16,663 nt of DNA, from assembly GCA_021781625.1 (NCBI GenBank), contig JAJXWL010000021.1:1-16663 (forward strand), in the 5' to 3' direction. Below are positions 13,259-16,663 of this stretch, one piece after another. Origin of the DNA: a bacterium. Lineage in GTDB: Bacteria; Spirochaetota; Spirochaetia; JABEVK01. The number at the start of each line of letters is the position of its first letter. The first letter of the stretch is position 1. Under the pieces are notes generated by a model. That model was given only the letters and a program-made list of their open reading frames with translations, had not been told where the DNA came from and did no database searches. Position numbers and translations under genes: made by a program.

Positions 13259-14017
13259 TCATAAATCCACTATCAAACCATCCCAGGCGGCAAGAATCCC
13301 TTCAGGGAGCCGGGCTTGGAGTTCCTCATGACGAATCTCGTGCCCAATGTGCGTTAAAACTGTTTTGCCCGCCCCTAGCTGCCGCGCTAATTGTACGGCC
13401 CCTTCAAAGGTTAAATGTGTGGGATGCGGAGTCCATTGTAGTCCATCCAAAAAAAGTACTTCGAGTCCTTGCAACTGTTCGAGGCTGGCCGGGGGGAGTC
13501 CCGAGCAGTCGGTGACATAGCCCATTTTCCCAATTCTAAACCCCAGGATCTGATCTTTTCCATGGAATACCTTGACAGGTAAGACCTCAAGCCCCGAGGC
13601 TTCGAAACGTTGACCAGCACGAATTTCATGGACGCGAAGCTTCGGTCTAGAATTCAGGCTTTCGCCGGTGGTAAAGGCGTAAGGAAACATTCTATTCAGT
13701 TGATGAAGTAAATTTTGTTCCGCCCAAATATCTATACCCTGACGGTATGAAAGGGGTCTCAGATCGTCTAACCCCAAAATATGGTCCGCGTGCCCATGCG
13801 TATAAAATACGCCTTCTAACCTGGTTAACCCCACCCGTAAAGCTTGGACCCGAAAGTCAGGGCCCGTATCGATGACCCAATTCTTACCCTGGTCGCTAAT
13901 GAGCAACGAGGATCTTAAACGTCGATCACGAGAGTCTGGCGAGGTGCAGAGTGCACACGAACAACCTATGACGGGCAAACCTGTTGAGGTTCCTGAGCCT
14001 AGAACAGTGAATCTCAC
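13259..14017 (-). CDS. PhnP-like metallo-beta-lactamase-fold hydrolase
   Basis: A 252-residue cytosolic protein starting MRFTVLGSGTSTGLPVIGC. The metal-binding motif THGHADH (H74, H76, D78, H79) is followed by GLDDLRPL, H152 (FHGKD), D170 (VTDCSG) and H223/H226 (LTHIGHE), the residues needed for a dinuclear site. The N-terminal cysteines C19, C21 and C24 match the position of the extra structural zinc site of PhnP-type phosphodiesterases. The likely reaction is hydrolysis of a phosphodiester or cyclic phosphate; a full phosphonate pathway is not in view, so a specific substrate is not claimed. The GTG start overlaps the preceding stop (GTGA, positions 14014-14017), implying coupling with the PilZN-like protein. 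Confidence 0.85.
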   Translation of the reverse strand: MRFTVLGSGTSTGLPVIGCSCALCTSPDSRDRRLRSSLLISDQGKNWVIDTGPDFRVQALRVGLTRLEGVFYTHGHADHILGLDDLRPLSYRQGIDIWAEQNLLHQLNRMFPYAFTTGESLNSRPKLRVHEIRAGQRFEASGLEVLPVKVFHGKDQILGFRIGKMGYVTDCSGLPPASLEQLQGLEVLFLDGLQWTPHPTHLTFEGAVQLARQLGAGKTVLTHIGHEIRHEELQARLPEGILAAWDGLIVDL

Positions 14018-14805
14018 GTAGCTTCGCCTGCCTCAGCGGCCTTCTTTTTTGCCAAAACGGTTTTTCGAAATTGATAATCTTCGAGTAACGAAAGCAATTC
14101 ATTCGAATAGTCGAGGGACAAGCTTCCTTTAGCATTCGACTTCCCCGTCACAGTCAGTACACCCGAGCGAAAGTACAGCTTTAGGTGCAACTCTTGGGCT
14201 TCGTCGGGGGCTTCGGAGGCTTCAGGTAGCACAAATTCTACAGACTTTGGGCTTAACGTTTTCAAGGTAATTTTCCAACGCTTTTCCCCCTGCCACAATT
14301 CTGCATAATGGTTGTAGCCTAGCAAAGTCGCTTCGGCGGCATCCAACAGGATTTTGGTCTCCCACTTTTGATAGGCTTCAAATCGTAATTCTTGCTCTTC
14401 CCAATATTGCCCCAAGATTTGAACCAACTCAGCAGGGGTTGTCAAGAACTTCACTTGCAACAAGCAGACATTTTTGCGTTCGGGAAGAGGGGTAATCGAC
14501 TGAAGATGAACTTTGATATGAAAGCGTGCGGTTTCTTTTTGTTCAGGATTCTCAAAGACCAAAACCAAAGTATTGATCGTCGAAAGAAAACGAGAAAACA
14601 GCGTCACTTCGGAAGGGGTCAAAACGCCCAAGAGCTGAGCTCCCTGCAATCCTAGCAGCCCAGGAACCACAGTTAAGTTGTATTCCCCCAGTTTTAAGAG
14701 AGTTTGGTGAGGGACTAGTCTTGTTCGCCGTTGAAAATACGGATCAACCTTGACTTGACGGTCGGCGAACTTAGTCTGGAGCTGCTGAACGTCATAGACC
14801 TGCAT
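14014..14805 (-). CDS. PilZN/PilZ-like protein, binding residues missing
   Basis: A 263-residue soluble protein starting MQVYDVQQLQTKFADRQVKV. The N-terminal 135 residues fit the PilZN domain found before PilZ in spirochaete c-di-GMP receptors (QQLQTKF, LVPHQTLLKL, then KVHLQSITPL and VKFLTTPAELVQILGQYW). The C-terminal part (about 139-245) has the size and strand order of a PilZ barrel but lacks the RxxxR and [D/N]xSxxG residues that hold c-di-GMP: ELRFEAYQKW and TLSPKSVEFV stand at those places. The start at 14805 is chosen because a longer frame would run into the divergent gene and TATATT lies six bases before this ATG. It is translationally coupled to the metallohydrolase (overlap GTGA). 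The family assignment is from memory. Confidence 0.55.
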   Translation of the reverse strand: MQVYDVQQLQTKFADRQVKVDPYFQRRTRLVPHQTLLKLGEYNLTVVPGLLGLQGAQLLGVLTPSEVTLFSRFLSTINTLVLVFENPEQKETARFHIKVHLQSITPLPERKNVCLLQVKFLTTPAELVQILGQYWEEQELRFEAYQKWETKILLDAAEATLLGYNHYAELWQGEKRWKITLKTLSPKSVEFVLPEASEAPDEAQELHLKLYFRSGVLTVTGKSNAKGSLSLDYSNELLSLLEDYQFRKTVLAKKKAAEAGEAT

Positions 14806-14820
14806 ACTTCTAATATAATC
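14806..14820 (-). promoter_or_regulatory. -10 element for a leaderless PilZN-like gene
   Basis: GATTATATT, six bases (AGAAGT), then ATG on the - strand; the same nine-base -10 region and spacing precede the Crp-like gene. It lies back to back with the promoter of the divergent gene. Confidence 0.5.
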
Positions 14821-14827
14821 TCTCCTC

Positions 14828-14862
14828 TTGCACTCTGCTAGACTCCCCTTTAGAGTGAGCGT
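14828..14862 (+). promoter_or_regulatory. Promoter of a leaderless membrane-hydrolase gene
   Basis: TTGCAC (14828-14833), 17 bases, TAGAGT (14851-14856), then exactly six bases (GAGCGT) to ATG 14863. Both boxes and the spacing fit sigma-70, and no Shine-Dalgarno lies between the -10 and the ATG. Confidence 0.7.
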
Positions 14863-16305
14863 ATGCGATTTTGGGAAACGGCCTTTTTGCTTAGCCTTTT
14901 GGCATATCATCTCGCCCTCTTGGCTCCACGTCGACGCCGCGCGTTAGCTTGGAACTGGCTTGCCCCCTTAGCTGGCTTACTCGCCCTCATTTCAGCCCAG
15001 TTTGAAGGTTTACGGTGGACGACGATGCCAGCCTGGGTCATGGTCATTCTGGATATCCTCGTCCTGATGTTCAGTTTTAGAACACTCAAAGGCCGTCCCC
15101 AACGTAAAGGCTTTTGGAAAGCTCTTCGCTCTACCGTACGACTCGTCGTGGTCTCCGTCGCCCTGGTCGCGGTTTTGGCTATTGTCTCCCTTTCTTTTTG
15201 GTTTCCCCTCCCGGTAAACAGTTGGTCAGGTCCCTTTAACTCTGCTTTACGGATAGAATCTCTCCCCACAGGCCTTTCTGGGGACTCTAAACTTGGGGAC
15301 GCTAAACCTGGGGACTCTAAACCCACCAACCTTCTTCTTTGGTATCCGGCTTCCGGCAACCTGAGTCCCGGAATACGACCCTTACAAACGAGAGCCGCCT
15401 GGGTCACGCTTCAAGAACGCGGAGGGCCTCCGCCCTTCTTAGATTCCCATTGGGCACTCTTACCCTCTGGAAATCCGACTCATTTTATTCAAGGCGGTAA
15501 ACTTGCAAGACAAGCGAGCCAGTTCCCTGTTGTGCTTTTGATTCCTCCCCAAGGCACACCGGCTTGGGAATACGAATATGTCGCTGAGGATTTTGCTTCG
15601 CAAGGTTTCGTGGTGGCTTCCCTCTCCGCCCCCCTCAAAGATCCCGCCCCCAAAACGGTTTTTCAAGATCTAGCGGCTTTTGTTCGCTCGTTTGCTTGGG
15701 GCCCAACTTTTTGGAATTCGTTCTGGTACCTCGAACAACAGCAAGCTAAAGCCCTCAACCGCCCCGTCACAGAACAAGCCGAACAATTAAAGACCGTCCT
15801 AACTCAAATGGCCGAAACACCGGGGAGTTTTTTGTACCAAGGTGTGGATTTGACCAAAATTGCCCTTTGGAATGCTGGGGCAACACCATTGGATTGTACT
15901 CCCCTTGCAGCACAAGGGTTCAAGGTCTTAATTACACCCTGCGCCCGTCAGACTGGTTCCATGACCATACTTCAAGTCCCTTATTCGGGTGAAAGTTTTG
16001 CTCCTGGGACCGGACCATCCGTATGGACACTGAAAATTCGGGGCTTACACCCTGCCGATTTAACGGACATGGCTTTTCTCAAGCCTTACTTAGCCTTCTG
16101 GAACCTCAAGGGCCGATTTGATGCGCATCCCCAGCTCTTATTCCGCGCTTATGCCGGTACGTTCTTCATGAAGGCTTTTTACTCCCCTGGGCGTAAGTTT
16201 ACCGAGGATTTACCCCTTTTAGAGGAAGTCTCAGTGACTCACAATTTCCCCGCCGGAAGTAAATCGTCCCAAACTAACCCTTCACCCGCAGAGATTTCTC
16301 GCTGA
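14863..16305 (+). CDS. Membrane-anchored alpha/beta-hydrolase-like protein, no catalytic serine
   Basis: A 480-residue protein with about four hydrophobic segments (7-22, 31-46, 56-72, 92-115) and then a large domain resembling platelet-activating-factor acetylhydrolase-type alpha/beta hydrolases: FPVVLLIPPQGTPAWEYEYV, AEDFASQGFVVASLSAPL, and a C-terminal segment (LKGRFDAHPQLLFRAYAGTFF). In that fold the nucleophile sits in GxSxG; here the corresponding IALWNAGATPL (336-340) has no serine, and the oxyanion-hole SHG is replaced by IPP. A histidine (H396, RGLHPADLTD) remains where the catalytic histidine would be. It is therefore probably not an esterase but a binding protein. A threefold GDSKP-type repeat lies at about 140-154. 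The last 67 bp overlap the convergent neuB gene. Confidence 0.6.
   Translation: MRFWETAFLLSLLAYHLALLAPRRRRALAWNWLAPLAGLLALISAQFEGLRWTTMPAWVMVILDILVLMFSFRTLKGRPQRKGFWKALRSTVRLVVVSVALVAVLAIVSLSFWFPLPVNSWSGPFNSALRIESLPTGLSGDSKLGDAKPGDSKPTNLLLWYPASGNLSPGIRPLQTRAAWVTLQERGGPPPFLDSHWALLPSGNPTHFIQGGKLARQASQFPVVLLIPPQGTPAWEYEYVAEDFASQGFVVASLSAPLKDPAPKTVFQDLAAFVRSFAWGPTFWNSFWYLEQQQAKALNRPVTEQAEQLKTVLTQMAETPGSFLYQGVDLTKIALWNAGATPLDCTPLAAQGFKVLITPCARQTGSMTILQVPYSGESFAPGTGPSVWTLKIRGLHPADLTDMAFLKPYLAFWNLKGRFDAHPQLLFRAYAGTFFMKAFYSPGRKFTEDLPLLEEVSVTHNFPAGSKSSQTNPSPAEISR
15280..15324 (+). repeat. Three 15-bp tandem repeats inside the hydrolase-like gene
   Basis: Units at 15280-15294, 15295-15309 and 15310-15324 share GGGGAC[TG]CTAAAC[TC][TC] and encode five residues each (GDSKL, GDAKP, GDSKP). 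They sit in a linker between the last hydrophobic segment and the hydrolase domain and keep the frame, so copy number could vary without breaking the gene. Confidence 0.9.
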
Positions 16306-16663
16306 AGAGGGCGACCAAGCACCAGATCTAAAAATTGAGGCGGTAACCCAGGCCGGAGAATCTTTTCTGTCCGAAGCACAGCAACATCCTCTGGCGTGAT
16401 CACATGTCCAGGTCTTAACGTTCTTACCACATGCAAACTGCGGTTTGTCCGTTCGTAGTGGACTTTCTCGCTGGGTGCCAGCTCTTTTTTACCGCTACCT
16501 AAGATCAGGTCTAGGTGCTTTCCAAACTTGTCCCGGGCCCACTGGTGTCGTTCGATCTCGGGCACAGCCTCACCTTCGCGAACAGTTTTTACCATGAGTT
16601 GAAATTGCTGGGGGTCCAAAGCTATGGGATCATCTAAACCAGGGTCACCCCGATCAAGACAGA
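16239..16663 (-). CDS. neuB: NeuB-family sialic acid (nonulosonate) synthase, 3' part
   Basis: The frame is open across the window edge, so the 5' end and most of the catalytic barrel are outside. The visible 140 residues begin LDRGDPGLDDPIALDP, the NeuB segment that follows the barrel (family pattern LDR..PG.D...L.P). Residues QFQLMVKTVREGEAVPEI continue the linker, and then comes the C-terminal SAF (antifreeze-like) domain: RSLHVVRTLRPGHVITPEDV, LDLVLGRPLQREISAGEGLVWDDLL. NeuB/PseI/LegI enzymes condense phosphoenolpyruvate with a hexosamine to make a nine-carbon sugar acid used in surface glycans or flagellin glycosylation; the substrate class cannot be told from the SAF domain alone. The stop overlaps the convergent hydrolase-like gene by 67 bp. 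Confidence 0.85.
   Translation of the reverse strand, partial: CLDRGDPGLDDPIALDPQQFQLMVKTVREGEAVPEIERHQWARDKFGKHLDLILGSGKKELAPSEKVHYERTNRSLHVVRTLRPGHVITPEDVAVLRTEKILRPGLPPQFLDLVLGRPLQREISAGEGLVWDDLLPAGKL

Noticed and set aside
14806..14910. Longer N-terminus for the PilZN-like protein
   Set aside because: The extension is basic and unlike the domain, runs through both divergent promoters and into the opposite gene; ATG 14805 has a -10 at six bases.
14907..15407. 166-residue - strand frame inside the hydrolase-like gene
   Set aside because: Arg- and Pro-rich with no motif, antisense to a better supported gene and without start signals; a shadow of codon bias on the other strand.
1..16663. 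CRISPR array, insertion sequence, riboswitch or replication origin
   Set aside because: No regularly spaced repeats, transposase motifs, terminal inverted repeats or DnaA-box clusters were seen; the intergenic gaps are too short for most riboswitches.

Overview
The window reads as a stretch of bacterial chromosome, most likely from a spirochaete (Treponema/Spirochaeta-like). That assignment rests on remembered family resemblance only: a PilZN-like protein, a RelA/SpoT synthetase fused to TPR repeats, a four-cysteine L28, a YncE-like propeller and several secreted proteins of the kind seen in treponemes. No database was consulted. Genes are tightly packed, and base composition looks even except for an AT-richer patch at about 860-1110.

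Region 1 (1-1251) is a decayed accessory patch on the 3' side of a tRNA-Ala(CGC) gene. It holds a broken AbiEii-type nucleotidyltransferase toxin, a HicB-like antitoxin without its C-terminal domain or a HicA partner, and a VapB-like antitoxin whose overlapping VapC reading frame stops after 14 codons. Region 2 (1372-5105, + strand) is a gene run: a HAD 5'-nucleotidase-like enzyme overlapping a (p)ppGpp synthetase-TPR fusion, a secreted beta-propeller, a small cysteine-rich protein with its own promoter, and a TPR lipoprotein. Region 3 (5121-6873, - strand) encodes a Crp/Fnr-type regulator followed by a secreted von Willebrand A protein. Region 4 (6975-10612) holds a lamin-tail-like secreted protein, a small unknown gene on the opposite strand, a probable degenerate nucleotidyltransferase-fold protein and a secreted protein with a zinc-peptidase HExxH signature.

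Region 5 (10555-12820, - strand) is a two-gene signalling unit: a PAS-type histidine kinase, then a receiver-kinase hybrid. Region 6 holds rpmB (+) with a bidirectional terminator, convergent to a - strand pair made of a PilZN-like protein and a PhnP-type metallo-beta-lactamase-fold hydrolase. Region 7 (14863-16663) has a membrane-anchored alpha/beta-hydrolase-like protein that has lost its nucleophile, convergent to and overlapping the 3' part of a NeuB-family sialic acid synthase that runs off the window.

Two window-wide patterns stand out. First, at least seven genes have a -10 hexamer ending only 6 or 7 bases before the start codon and no Shine-Dalgarno sequence, so their mRNAs should be leaderless; the strongest two also have good -35 boxes at 17-bp spacing. 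Second, three convergent gene pairs overlap by 58-67 bp at their 3' ends. In two of them a conserved domain lies opposite a low-complexity tail.
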